From contig NW_019211455.1 in assembly GCF_002443255.2 (NCBI RefSeq), forward strand, positions 8,775,959 through 8,839,958: a DNA stretch of 64,000 bases, written 5' to 3'. The notes under the pieces were generated by a model. That model searched no databases. It was not told where the DNA came from and worked only from the letters and a program-made list of their open reading frames with translations. Origin of the DNA: Varroa destructor. Lineage: Eukaryota > Arthropoda > Arachnida > Mesostigmata > Varroidae. Numbering within the stretch: the first letter of the stretch is position 1; each line of letters starts with the position of its first letter. This document shows, piece by piece, positions 26,101 through 37,560 of the stretch. A program made the translations under genes and the position numbers.

Positions 26101-29100
26101 ATAGATATATCAAATTAAGGTTAAAGAAATAAATAGGTAGATCATATACATACTATATGTGTCTGCGTGCATATGCATAACCTAACATAGTTAAGAACAC
26201 TGGAAAGAATCTATAAAAGGATATGTGCGTACATCAAAACTCGGAGAACAAAAGCGCACTTCGCTATCTATAATATAAGAAGGAAACGCATGTTCTGGGA
26301 AAAGGAGTGAATAGGTCGTGTTCCATTAATATGATTCATACATTCATGCATTAGTGTGTGCCAGTGTTATTATACTAATTATTGCCGGACCTGTTCTTGT
26401 TCCAGCAGTTAGTTTCACTCAGCAGTAAACTGGAGTTATTGTAAGTAAAAAAAAAAAACATGCTATAATCACAGCAACTGAAGGGGTCGATATAGAATTA
26501 TAGTAGTGCTATCAATAGCGAGTTAGTCAAAATCGGACAAAGTCATGGACTACTGCGTATAGCAGCAGAGCGCTCCAGCATGTACCTTCGTTAGAATAAT
26601 GCAAATAAAATCGCCAGCCGTCCGTATCTAAGCGTACCACAATAGCAGACAAACGGACTCAAGTATCGATGTCTACGTTGTCTTCCTTTGACAGTTGCCA
26701 CTGCACACGGAGGCCTGCCACAAAACTTTTTTCTCGGTGCGCAGGGCTCGTTTGGTTCGTACGATCAATGCCTCGAGGCAAAGCGGGTAGATCCTGACGG
26801 TCTCGTGACCCTGAGAGGGCAGTACTGCACCTTGTACATCAATCCCAATGAGAAGATGTACAATATCCTCAAAGAGCAAGTGAAAAATGATCCGTTTTTT
26901 AAGGTAAGGTTGTGTTGTTTTAAGGTTGTTGTTAATGACGACCGAACTTGTTCATTTTGAGCACATAATTCATCCTATTAGCTATTAAATATATAGAAAG
27001 ATAATAATTAATCTTTTTCAGCGGCTACTCTCATTTTATCTTCTGTTCTTCAATAATTAATCCATTGAATAGGATCTTCTATAAATTAGTCCATAGCAGA
27101 CTCGTTGTGCAACACGGTCGGTTGGTCGGCGTCGCACAAATGAAGTGCCTGAATATCCAAGTATGATTAATTCACTGATCATTATTTTCTCAAATAAAAA
27201 TTGTATACACCTAAGCACAGCTTCATCTTAGCACGTATGAATCTATCCGCCTCACAAAAATACGTAATTTTTTAGTATTGAGTAACTCAGTCATGTCAGC
27301 CAGATAGAATATCGTTACGGCAGTTTTAATGATCCATTACTTGCTACCGAAGATTGCGTCTTCAGTAGCAAAAACTTGGAATGTAGTTACGAAGATTTTA
27401 GTTTGTACCCACGCATATGCAGATCAACATATGATACAACGAAAGTAAGGCAAAAACACGTAAACCGAATAAATAGAAATGTTCAATAATGTTATGCATT
27501 TTTATCCATGACATGATAGATAAACATATATAAATTCCATCTGTTTTCTATATTATTTGAGCAGGAAACCGTTTTAAACATGGAAACCTGGCCAAAGCAC
27601 ATCCTGGATGTGCCTACTGGAATCAAAATCGGTCTATGTACACCGAATAGATGCAGCACCAAGGATCTAAACTACATCCTCGACAAATGTACCATGTTGT
27701 CATGACTCAGTTGCGGATTTCGGTGGCACTCGCTAAATAGTATCTAGAATGCTTCCTATTTCTATGTTAGCCATTACCTTAATAGTTAGGGCATAGACGA
27801 GTGCGCGTACTTCACAACGTTCCAATGAAGCCTATTCTACATGCTTATTGTAATGAGTTAAGATAAACAGATTTTATTACGAAGGATAGAGATATATTGC
27901 TGTTATCGTCCCTGCCATACTGTACTTGCAGTGGTCAACAAAGTCTACGGGACAGAGTTTGAAATTGGCAATTGTCGCATCAAGCACCGAAACGCTCCGA
28001 CACCATTCCAACTATATGTTTTGTAAGTATATATCAGGTAATGGCATCTACTAGTAGACTAGCATCCTGGTTTTCTCTAACTCGACTCACCTATCCTCTT
28101 GACGCTCAGTCCGGTAGACTGCTATCCGGTAGACAACCAGGATAGAACAAGTAACTGCAGGGCGTCTTGACGAAATAGCAAGGCCTGTTTAACTAACAGA
28201 AGTCCCTAGCCAGTTATCCACCCATCGCAGCAGTTAATAGACCCATAACGGGTAAAAAAGGTAAACGATATGTCGACGCAACAGTCCCGATGAGCCCATG
28301 GTAATCGGATAATTGCATTTCGAGACGTTACAGACCAGAACGTGTACAACCTTTCAGTATTAGGACTTTCTTTTGTTAAACTGGATTGCCTCGATCGTTT
28401 CGAGTCCTTGGCCTACTGCTCACATTCAAAGAAAATATTGCTTTAGTCTGCGTTCAAACGAATCATCGACATTAACGTCGGCTTTCATTTCGGACAACAG
28501 CTATTCAAGACCTAACTCCATGTTTTAAACCGTTTACTATAACAGTAGTTTGTTCGAATAAACGTATTTGTACGTGTTGGATGTAAGCAGCGTGAATGAG
28601 TTCAGCTTAGCCCTCGACTTGAATTGACGTAAGACTTCTACGATTGTTTTGGCTCTCCCGAACCTGTTGCGATAGGTTCCGTCTCCACTCCATGTTTACT
28701 TGATATTCTCAAGGACTTTTGCGGGACGCACAAAAACCTAGATTCCCGCTAACTTGTTATGCCTCACTAACTTCGACAAGTTGATGTCTGTCAATATCAC
28801 ACGCTTCTTCCTAATCTCCTGTGTCGGCTAACGTAACACCTAGCTAGCGGCCGCATCTACTATCGATTATAAAAAAGAAGAAGTAATTTCAGACAAGTGT
28901 CTTCTAGTTTTGCAGATCAATGCAGCGCTGCTTTGGTTCGTTATGTTGGCGACGATCTTTAGCGGTGTCATGAAATCTCTGCTTGCTTATTTTGTTGCTT
29001 TTTTTTATTATTGCTTATTATATATTGCAGACGTTTCTTTTGTACAAATGTCTTTTCAGTACTACCTTATAGCTATCACTGGAGACGTTATGAGCTGGAG

Positions 29101-32100
29101 AAACCATTAAAGTTACCGAGATTAGTAGGTTTTAAGGCACTTGAGTTTTTCTTATGCTGATCTATGAGGAGACAACTGGTCTGAATAAACTGGTCGGTAG
29201 CAAAAAGGTTTTTGACAAATACTTACGTTTGGTTCAATAAATGCGCATTATTTGTTTTCGGAGCTACTTTCAGCTTGTTGGGGGGAACTGCAAAGCTAGA
29301 TTAGTCTTTACAACGAAATCTAGGAAGTCAGTTCAAAACATTATGCTTGATGCTGCTGTTCATCTATGTTATTGGAGGTTGAGGACGATAGCAAGGCTGG
29401 TACTCTCGACCATAACAACTTCCTCGATATATATATATATATATATATAAATGAATAAAAATATCTATATATCCATATACAGATATGTTACACATGAGAA
29501 GCGTACATACAAGTTGTAGAAGTTTCTAAAAGTCTCTCTGTAGTATAATTACATACACTTTTTAAGAATACTTTTATATTAAACCTTTCAGTGGACTAGG
29601 CTACGTACTTCTCATTCTGGTGATCGTCGGGACATTGACGGACTACTACCTTAATAGGACTCATGACAAGCCTATCTGTAAGTTCATTTCGCGTGTGAAA
29701 TATAACCATCTTCTAGCTCCTCAGGTTGGATTTGTCTTTCCCGCATAGAACAATTTGTAAAGACCGTATAGCTTGCAGCCATTTTTGTCTTGATGAAACG
29801 TTTGTTAAAAAAGATCGTGCACATAATTTTTCTCGTTTTTTTTTCCCACTGAGCTGCCGCCCATCTTCTCAACCAAAGGTTACAAATTTCCGACTAGATT
29901 AGGCGAATAAGTTGTAGTGGCTGTGGTCGGTGGCGCGAGCTACTAAACGCCAAGATACGTTATTTCCTAGAAAAAAGGTTGAGACAAATCAAGGTCCCAT
30001 CGACTTTTCAGTCCCGCGATGAGTTCATCCAGGGTCTCTGTTAGCGAACTTAATCATATTACAATGATCCCAGGGAAAGTTTACAGAGAGCCGGACTCAT
30101 TAAGACGACGCGTGTTCTTAGCCCGGAAACCTTACAAAGGTGATGAGACGCGATTCTTTTGGTAGCATAATTAGATCTATTTTTCGCTTTGGTACTTTAT
30201 CAAAGAAACGTCGTAATCATTTGTTCACTCTAGATCCGGATGATACAGTGCATTTGGCCAGCCTATTTATCAACATTATCATACATTAGCAGGGAGGACA
30301 CTGATCTCTGGCTTGACGCCAACGAGCGCCGCCCTATTTTCAATGTTAGATCCGTATATTTATAGCGAAAAGGGCTCAAATCAGCCGAATAGGGTGCTTT
30401 TACTAACCAAACGGTTTCGTTATGCGCGCTCGCAGGTCAAACTAGGATTTGTATGTTATTTTTGTGTGAAAAACAAATATTTGATTTAGCGCGTTCGTTC
30501 AGTTTATAGGAAAACTTATTAAAACTCTAACGAATCTCTTTCATCGAAGGCATACTTCCTAATGAGCGACATATGTCATGTTGGAAAGAGCTCCCGTCGT
30601 TTTTATCTGTTTGGCCAATATATTGAAGCGGCCAAGATATATATGTGTAATTGTTTCTGCACTAGTCCACTGGATATTCTAACGTAAGCAGATTGAAACA
30701 AAATAGTATCAGGATCCTGAGCGGGGTTGCACAGGGTGACGGAGAAACTTGTTAACGTTGGGCGTCATGGGACTCTCCCAACATGACATCATTTATTACC
30801 ATTAAATATATGCACCCATACATGTACTTACAGAGAAATGTAATGATAGAAACAATCGAATACTCTGACTACGCTATGTCAGAGCCGTCCCAGACATATT
30901 TGATTTGGATTAAGACTCTTCTATATGTTAAGATCAACTGTTCGGCGTAGAACTTACCGGTGAGCTTATCTGAACCAAATGTTGATACCTTTTCATATGA
31001 GCGCTTCTTTTATACGTTGCATCATCGATTGTCACATGTGGTCGTATCTGAAATTGCTTCTGTTCTTCAAGTTTAACTCATTTGCACTGCGCCCAGGGGC
31101 CTTGCCACTCTGAAGCCTGTTCTCTTTTTTCTGTAGATAAATAGCGAGTGAAATTCATATTACATATTGACTACACAATAGAGACCCACCATTGGTGCCT
31201 TATTATATTTTCTAAACGGGCCAAAGTGTTCGATGTTGATGCATCCACTGTTATGCCCATGGCATGGTAGAGACAATATGCTACGAATAGGGAGACTAAA
31301 TAGATTTTTTGCTAAACAATATAATTACAGATAAGAAACTCAACTTAGATATAGTAACTCAAGCAGCTCGAAACATTTACCGACTTTCAACTGGATATCG
31401 AACCCAAGATCTCGGGCTAGGAGTTGTGCGCCTATTCGAATACATCAGATAAGACAGAGATGCCTGGGCAAAATAGGAAGTTATTTCGAATAACTAGAGC
31501 AAATGTTGCGTTTACTGTTGAAAAATAAATGACTATGATATTTGATAAAAAGAGATTCGTTCCAAGTTATTGAACGTTGTTTTTTGGCCGCTTGCAGACA
31601 TCAGCCCCTGGTTTGCAGTGACGTTCATTTTGATGTTTTCCGCTCGCCGAAATATAATTCGCCTGTTTTCGCCACATACGTCCCAGGCAAGGGAGCTGGG
31701 CTTTTTTAATGGGATCAAGGTGCTGCTCTCATGTTGGGTCGTATACGGTCATTGCGCTATTTTCATCAGCCCAGATGTCTACGGTAAGCTTTCTAACCTG
31801 ATCGTAGCTGAAGCATTTACTAAGTAACCGCAAGGAAATGCGAGGCCAATCTAGCCAAAATGAATTATGCCCTTTTAGGCGTAGGAGCCTTATCCATTTT
31901 GGTTAATAATATGGTTTAATTTGCTAAGCTTTTACTTAGTTTCGTCACTGGGGCTGACCCGCCAGACCGATACTGTGTGCACGGATTTCGCCTATTGGTA
32001 ACGCATCTCGACAGACAGGATATTTTGCCTAGCACATAAACACACGATAATATCAAGCAGACGATTAAAAAAATACGTTTATTTATATAGAACACAATGT

Positions 32101-35100
32101 TTTTCGTACCTTGACCTTCGAAAAGCAATCTCCGGGTCTGAACCGTTGTAGACAAATTTAACATGATCAGTCGTTGCATTGATTATCGGAAAGCTGTGAT
32201 GTTTCGTTTTTATCGTATGTTTTTTAGGCATAAACGTTAAAATCGAAATCGGATTCAATCGTACATGCTTTATCTCTGTGAAACAAATAACAAGATATTG
32301 TTAGTTTCTGCTGGGAGCCTTCGAGCAATGACATACTTTTGTTTCTTCAGCACAACTTGATTTACCGCAATATTATATAAGCATTTTACATGTTATTTTG
32401 ACTCTTTCAGTGAATATATCGAGCTATGTTCTCTTACTTCAAAAGATACCCTTTCAAATTGTTGCGAATGGCTTCATGGCCGTGTCAAGCTTCTACTTCA
32501 TCAGGTTAGTATCACTGGAAAAAACTAAAGCTGCTTACGGAAATTTAATCTTGTTCAGCAATTCGTTGTTCAGACTAAGGCCCTATATAAATTGTACAAT
32601 ATCTGAGATAGTTATATCTCGAAATTCTTAAATAAGGTTTATAAAATACATTGAAAAATGTCGCGTTGCAGACCTGTTTCAGCCTTCAATGTTTCGCTGG
32701 GAATATGTAGATCTTCGACTTAACTACACCTGTTTCAGAAATGATATTAATTGACTTTAGCATTATTCAAAAAAACTAATATCATCACACGAAATGTCGC
32801 CGTTCAGTGGATTCCTCTTGGGGTACTTCTGTATAAAGGAAAAGCAACGAATCATCAAACAGAACCCAGTTATTTTCATAACAACCATCTTCATCCGACG
32901 TTACATCCGATTGGTTATTCCGATACTCGTAGTCGTATGTTTCTCAATGTTGATGCCGCTTTGGGCGGATTCGCCAAACGACAAACGGTCGCTGTTTGAG
33001 GTGTACGCTCGGCGGTGCCCACAAAATTGGTGGTCGATTCTAGCACTGAGCAGTAACTTCATGGGCGCCGACGGAATGGTATGTCTAACTTCTTGAAGCT
33101 TTGAAATCCTTTCTTGGAATAATAAAACATACGGTTCTCAACGGGCTATGTTTTATGTGCAACATTGGCAATGGTTACGTATTTTAGCAGAAGCACAATA
33201 CATTACATAAAGTATACGAAAATCATACACACGTAGAAACAGCTGTCCATGCTCTCTCAGGTTTATGAGTGAAACTAATATTCGTACCATTGATTGAATG
33301 ATAACGCATTGTTTATAGCTCAAAGCGTTAGGCGCTCAGGCCAATCTGAACAATCTGCCCGTTTAGGTTTGCTTAGTACGTAGGCAATTTGCTCATTCGT
33401 CCACGATAGCGCTTTTTCTTTCTAATTGAACACCTTTTCAACGTTTGTTTACATAAATCAGTGCCCAGACAGTCATTTACTGCAGCTGATAAGATCTGTA
33501 TCGTCAACGTACGGCGATAATATGGCAAATTGATGCATAGTCTATGATACGTAACCCGACGGAGCTTGTTTACTTGTATTCAATTTCAGTGCCTCGGCCA
33601 TAGCTGGTATGTGTCTGTTGATATGCAAGTCTTCCTGGTAGCGTCCATCGTCTGCATAATAATCTTATCCAATCCCCGTGTGGGGTTGACATTTACAGCA
33701 GTGCTAACACTCGCCAGCTGTCTCTGGATAGCGATTAATACCTATGTTTACGAATACAGTCCCATTATCGGATTCACCGGCAAAAACTTCTCGTAAGTGA
33801 CTTAGTAATCGACGCACGGCTAATATATAAACTTATGAAACTGTATAAACTTACTTACGTATATGCATCTCGTACATACATGATATATGTGTATGTTGTT
33901 TACATCCAATGCGAGACCCATACTCTATCCTATATAAAAGACTGGTTTCTTTTTTGCATGGAAACAACTGCAGGTCATGGCAAAATTCAATATTGCTAAC
34001 TGCATGAAAAAGGAATCATAATTTATAAGTTTGACTTTTCATAACGATCAATGAGCCAGGTTCATATTGCGATTAGGCGCAATGCATCTTCTTTTGCGTG
34101 CCTTCTTTTTAAAGGACTATAATAGATACCTTCGACTACATTTACGTCCAGCCTATAACGCATTCTGGTTGCTACTTCCTCGGAATCATGTGCGCCTACG
34201 TATGTTTGCACGGAAAGCGCCTTCAATGGGTATGTTTGTGCGCCTAGGTGGTTAGGGTAATGCTATTTCAGTCGTATTTCCTTACTGCCATCATTTCGAA
34301 CATCGTTGGATATCGCTTTAGTGTCATGTCTAATTGCGCAAGAACGAGCCATGAGGAACCTGACATAAAGGAAATCTCTGAACTCTATAAGCTATTACGC
34401 ATCGAGAGTATAGACTAGCTACGGGCTGTATGGGGGTGAAAGAGATTGTTAATCTACAAAAAAGATTGCTTCGGCTGCATCAGACAGTTTACGACTCTTT
34501 CGAACGACAGTTACAACCACCCCAGACGATTTGACGACTTTAAACTAGAGCAATAGTAGACAACAATTAGTAAGTTATTTTCAGTTGGTCACCACGAGCG
34601 ATAATTGACCTATTAACACGATACGACGTGCCTGATCACGAACATCACTGTCTTCGTGGCGACAATTGTTACCTAATTTTGTCCTATATTCTGCAGTACA
34701 CGCAAACCCTGTGTTGGGTGCTGGCTCACGGATGCGCCTCCTATGTCATCTTCATAACGGTTAACTGGTATCGCTATGGCCTACCCGGACCTCTCGAACA
34801 ATCATTGTATGCCGGCTTCCATAGAATAATTTTTACATTTGGACTATTTTGGCTTATATATGCCTGTCTACATGGAATGGCTCGTAAGTACTGCTTATGG
34901 ATATGTAAAGGAAAGATTTGATACAATAGAACTTTATCGCTGCCTCTCGAATTTCGAAAAAAAACACACATCAAACAAACGATATTTACAGCTTGTTTTT
35001 ATTAAATGCGCAAATCAACCGCTCTCTCTATCAGTCCTTGCAGTGTCTTTATCGAGGCTGTTGGTCGTCCAGAAAGGTTGGAATGAACACCTACATTCAG

Positions 35101-36282
35101 TCTGATTGATCTTTCTGACTGGACATGGTGACTGAATAATGTAATTCGACTTGTTGGTGTGTTGGCAGTATCTGTTAGCGGAGAACGTAATCATTTAGTA
35201 TATAGACGTATATCTTACTTCTTATACTGCATTATACAAACTGACTAACTCTTATTCATCCATTTTGGCGATAGCTACCCTTCGCCGGATACTTGAACAC
35301 TCAGCGTTCCGTGCTTTGGGGCGACTGGCATTTGGCCTCTACTTGGTACACTTTGCCGTAGTCTATATGCAGCAAGGTCTTATGAAATCTCAAGCCTTCC
35401 TTCCGAATCAATATTTGCTCGTAAGTACGAAAATGTCCAATCGTTTATAAACGATTTGAAGCCTATAAAAGATATCCTTGTTTCTGCTGGCTGAATATAC
35501 AGCTTTCGCGTCTAAGAAAATCATCGAGAAGCTTACCAAGTTTCTTTGCCCTTTTAATGTACGTCACAAAATAACACCGGATGCATCAGAAGATCCATCA
35601 GGATGAAACTGCTGTCCGGACTTTTTAGCAGTCAGGACTCATATTTTATCTAACAATGAGTGATAACATGTATTCGCTCCCGTTTGATTCCACAGCTTCA
35701 ACAAACTCTGGGTGTCCTCTCGATAAGTTTTGGCCTAGCATTTCTTATGAACATCACCGTAGAATCACCTGTGGGACATCTTGATAATTTTATCTTCAAC
35801 AGATTTGTAGCCGAGATGATCAATCAGCCCCAGACCCACAAAGAAGCCGAGGTATATATAAAACTAAACCAGAGATCTACTAATCGTTGAACGTACATAC
35901 TTGTGATACTCAGAATACGTTCTGTTTGTTATTTTCATCAGACGACCTTACTGTAAGAACTAGACCTAGTGGCTATTGGGCATAACTATTAATTGAATTA
36001 TTCATTCGTAATTAGATGACTGGCCGCAAGACCGAGATGGCTTTAGCTACCGAACAACACCATGACCGTCGGCGGAAAACGTCGTTAAAAGAATCATGTG
36101 GGACTAACCTGGACATGATCATCATAGAGAATGTAAAGAATGGAATCAACGCTAGCATTTTAGATACCAAACCGCCTGTCGATTCAGCTGACGGCCAACC
36201 TGGAGCAAGTTTCAAAGCAGGTCGTCGAAGGGTCAGCAAAGGAAGCTCAACCCAAAATCTTTCAGAGAAGACGAAACTGTAG
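22805..36282 (+). CDS. nose resistant to fluoxetine (nrf-6)-like acyltransferase-3 family membrane protein, 14 coding exons
   Basis: Joined exons: 22805-23123, 26695-26903, 27565-27688, 27932-28022, 29592-29677, 31598-31783, 32411-32504, 32808-33078, 33590-33792, 34115-34229, 34697-34883, 35275-35420, 35696-35851, 36016-36282. Phases agree at every junction and the sum is 2454 bases (817 residues plus TAG). Residues 1-23 are a signal peptide. Residues about 80-240 are the NRF domain, with Cys86, the GSYDQC motif (127-132), Cys151 and the GLCTPNRC stretch. From residue 248 the protein is multi-pass: a first membrane segment at 248-266, WVVYGH ending at His328, FISGFLLGYF (368-377), RYIRLVIP, WYVSVDMQ (466-472), LYLVHF (650-655) and VESP. 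These are family landmarks of nematode NRF-6/NDG-4 and arthropod relatives, thought to act at membranes in lipid transport or acylation. The substrate is not predictable. The Asp usual in the family VDxFF motif is Ser364 here. The 5' UTR extent is unknown. Confidence 0.95.
23124..26694 (+). other. intron 1 of the NRF-like gene
   Basis: 3.57-kb phase-1 intron from GTAAGT to TTTGACAG. AT-rich, with several A or T runs. I saw no second exon that fits the phase and no recognisable element; small open frames (for example 24707-24931) have no family features. As a large first intron it is the natural place for regulatory sequence, but no specific site can be supported. Confidence 0.8.
26695..26903 (+). 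CDS. NRF-like gene, coding exon 2 (core of NRF domain)
   Basis: Begins with two bases that complete the split codon Ile107 and runs to Lys176, ending in phase 0 before GTAAGG. It carries the most diagnostic part of the NRF domain: a Leu-Gly-x-x-Gly-Ser-Phe-Gly-Ser-Tyr-Asp-Gln-Cys stretch (120-132) and a second Cys in GQYC (148-151). The acceptor is CTTTGACAG. Confidence 0.95.
27565..27688 (+). CDS. NRF-like gene, coding exon 3
   Basis: Encodes residues 177-217 plus one base. It holds GIKIGLCTPNRC followed by a Thr-Lys-Asp-Leu stretch, matching the Gly-x-Cys-x-Pro-x-x-Cys pattern at the end of the NRF domain. The acceptor is TTTGAGCAG. The donor after 27688 is GTACCA, weaker than the others, but it is the choice that keeps phase with exon 4 before the in-frame TGA at 27704. 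Confidence 0.88.
27932..28022 (+). CDS. NRF-like gene, coding exon 4
   Basis: Completes split codon Leu218 and encodes residues to Val247 plus two bases. The Cys in IGNC is the last conserved-looking cysteine of the luminal NRF domain; FQLYV leads into the first membrane segment. The acceptor is TACTTGCAG and the donor GTAAGT, phase 2. Confidence 0.9.
28023..29591 (+). other. intron 4 of the NRF-like gene
   Basis: 1.57-kb phase-2 intron. It contains a direct repeat of a 10-mer (28110-28119 and 28125-28134), an AT microsatellite at 29427-29449, and a 66-codon hydrophobic open frame near 28916-29107 behind an acceptor-like TTTTGCAG. That frame does not continue the phase of exon 4 and is not needed for a complete protein. 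Confidence 0.8.
29427..29449. repeat. (AT)n microsatellite
   Basis: About eleven AT units within intron 4 of the NRF-like gene. Confidence 0.95.
29592..29677 (+). CDS. NRF-like gene, coding exon 5 (first membrane segment of the acyltransferase region)
   Basis: Begins with one base completing Phe248 and encodes 249-276 plus one base. GLGYVLLILVIVGTLTDYY is a clear membrane span followed by the Gly-Thr-x-x-Asp pattern common in the family after the NRF domain. Acceptor CCTTTCAG, donor GTAAGT, phase 1. Confidence 0.92.
29678..31597 (+). other. intron 5 of the NRF-like gene
   Basis: 1.92-kb phase-1 intron. Near 31395-31445 there is text reminiscent of a tRNA-like B box on the minus strand (a GGTTCGA core), too weak to call a tRNA or SINE. 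No other feature seen. Confidence 0.75.
31598..31783 (+). CDS. NRF-like gene, coding exon 6 (WVVYGH motif)
   Basis: Encodes Tyr277 (split) to Tyr338 plus one base. WFAVTFILMFSARRN corresponds to the family FS-x-x-x-N segment, and GIKVLLSCWVVYGHC is the first acyltransferase-3 membrane helix ending in the conserved Gly-His (His328). Acyltransferase-3 proteins usually have Arg where Lys317 stands here. Acceptor GCTTGCAG, donor GTAAGC, phase 1. Confidence 0.95.
32411..32504 (+). CDS. NRF-like gene, coding exon 7
   Basis: Completes Val339 and encodes 340-369 plus two bases. The end, FMAVSSFYFI, aligns with the family V-D-x-F-F-x-x-S-G motif, finished by exon 8 (Ser370-Gly371); Ser364 replaces the usual Asp. 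Acceptor CTCTTTCAG, donor GTTAGT, phase 2. Confidence 0.92.
32808..33078 (+). CDS. NRF-like gene, coding exon 8
   Basis: Begins with one base completing Ser370 and encodes 371-460, phase 0 at the end. SGFLLGYF is followed by a basic loop, RYIRLVIP (401-408) entering a membrane helix, and a luminal loop with Cys440 and WW (444-445), as in family members (Cys-x-x-x-Trp-Trp). The donor is GTATGT. Confidence 0.95.
33590..33792 (+). CDS. NRF-like gene, coding exon 9
   Basis: Encodes Cys461 to Phe527 plus two bases. CLGHSWYVSVDMQ is a hallmark of the family and is followed by two membrane helices (about 474-487 and 491-509). Acceptor CAATTTCAG, donor GTAAGT, phase 2. Confidence 0.95.
34115..34229 (+). 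CDS. NRF-like gene, coding exon 10
   Basis: Begins with one base completing Ser528 and encodes 529-566. DYIYVQPITHSGCYFLGIM corresponds to the family Tyr-x-x-Pro-x-x-Arg-x-x-x-Tyr-x-x-Gly segment, with the usual Arg changed to His. The acceptor TTTTTAAAG is short but in phase; the donor is GTATGT, phase 0. Confidence 0.9.
34697..34883 (+). CDS. NRF-like gene, coding exon 11
   Basis: Encodes Tyr567 to Ala628 plus one base. A membrane helix (570-586) is followed by a loop, then SLYAGFHRIIFTFGLFWLIY, matching the family pattern in which an Arg precedes a helix before the last conserved block. Acceptor ATTCTGCAG, donor GTAAGT, phase 1. Confidence 0.94.
35275..35420 (+). CDS. NRF-like gene, coding exon 12
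   Basis: Completes Pro629 and encodes 630-677. LGRLAFGLYLVHFAVVY carries the conserved Leu-x-x-Leu-x-x-x-x-Tyr-Leu-x-His core (His654) of the family's C-terminal membrane helices. Acceptor GGCGATAG, donor GTAAGT, phase 0. Confidence 0.94.
35696..35851 (+). CDS. NRF-like gene, coding exon 13
   Basis: Encodes 678-729. The last membrane helix (about 680-697) is followed by ITVESP, the family Glu-x-Pro motif at the end of that helix, then a short soluble tail. Acceptor GATTCCACAG, donor GTATAT, phase 0. Confidence 0.93.
36016..36282 (+). CDS. NRF-like gene, terminal exon 14 (basic hydrophilic tail)
   Basis: Encodes 730-817 and ends in TAG at 36280-36282. The tail is rich in Lys, Arg, Ser and Gln, without membrane segments or a known domain. 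The acceptor is TCGTAATTAG, phase 0. The ATG at its first base is an internal codon, not a start, because exon 13 reads in phase into it. Confidence 0.85.
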   Translation: MTGRKTEMALATEQHHDRRRKTSLKESCGTNLDMIIIENVKNGINASILDTKPPVDSADGQPGASFKAGRRRVSKGSSTQNLSEKTKL

Positions 36283-36472
36283 TTCTCTTAATACGCAACT
36301 TGTAAACCTTCGTCAATAACCTTCAATATGTAAATATACCAATGACAGAAACTTATATCCTCACGATTTATCTTTCCTATGTGTCTGCTCTAACTGAACC
36401 TATTCTGTATTTACATTGTACATAAAAATCTGAACGAGCCGGTTATAAAGCTTTAGTATATAAACCGTATAA

Positions 36473-36478
36473 AATAAA
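36473..36478 (+). terminator. polyadenylation signal AATAAA of the NRF-like gene
   Basis: Canonical AATAAA 190 bases after the stop codon, in an AT-rich 3' UTR. It sets the likely transcript end near 36490-36510. Confidence 0.7.
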
Positions 36479-36499
36479 CAGCTAGAGTATTTATTACTG

Positions 36500-37560
36500 A
36501 AAAATAATTTTGTGTACCCTTTTTCAATATGCGTATGATAACGTTTTTTGCTTAATTTACGTATTCGTATTACTTGACCGTAATGATTGGTTTCAACACC
36601 TCATGAATATATCACTAGCTACAAACATCAGCTCGTAAACGTTTACCTGAAGATCGACGTCATTAGATGACCAACTAAGGGTTATCATAAACATTCAAGT
36701 GAGCATTGTTTTTCTTCGGTAGGTTCTTCAATTTTCATTTCGGTCCTGCCATCTGCTATATTATCGCAGTACACAGCACACCAACTATATTATATGAAGA
36801 GCACCCTGTGAGTCTACGAGAGCAATTTCTTTGTACCTAAATTCCTTCACGTAAAAGTTGTATAACAAATATCGACATTAATCATCAATGAATTTAATTA
36901 AAGTAACTTTGGGACAGAAGTCGAATTGGACTCTTAAATGCTAGGGATTTATTGACTTAATCACTATTAAACTTACTATTGCTATCACCCAATTTCTTGA
37001 AGTGCTCTACTGATTTCATTATGGTTGAAGTTCGACAGGAAACGTTCTAACGTATCGTTGTCAATAACAGATCCTATCCTTGCGTGTGTCTACACCCCAT
37101 ATTTAGCGTCCTTTCCTTGAAGTAACGTCCTTCACAGGTCATCCCGGGGCTCTTTGTTCTCACGTAAATATACAAATGATCTTAGCATCGCTTACTGTTT
37201 TCAGGGTTAACAGTTAAGTCACTACATTATTATTTACTACAGCGATCATCAAACATGGCGAGCGCCATTAAATACAATATTTTACCCTAACCGAACTGGG
37301 CATACCGTGTGAGTTTCCTATCTGGCTTAAATCCTAGATCTGGCCCATCCTCAATACTGACCCAAGTAAAATATTACTGGTCACATATCTTAAATCTCTC
37401 ATAGATTTTCAATGCTTTCGACCCTCTACCTTTTCAATTGGAAAGGCCTGTCTCAGTTGGTACACACATGAGTACATGCGAGAAAGTATGTGTCTGTGAA
37501 GGCCTGATTGACCTAGCGATAACGCCAATAATCGCCGTCTAAATAATAACTGCAGGCTTC
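36500..37560. other. no gene seen
   Basis: AT-rich sequence downstream of the NRF-like gene. Confidence 0.6.
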
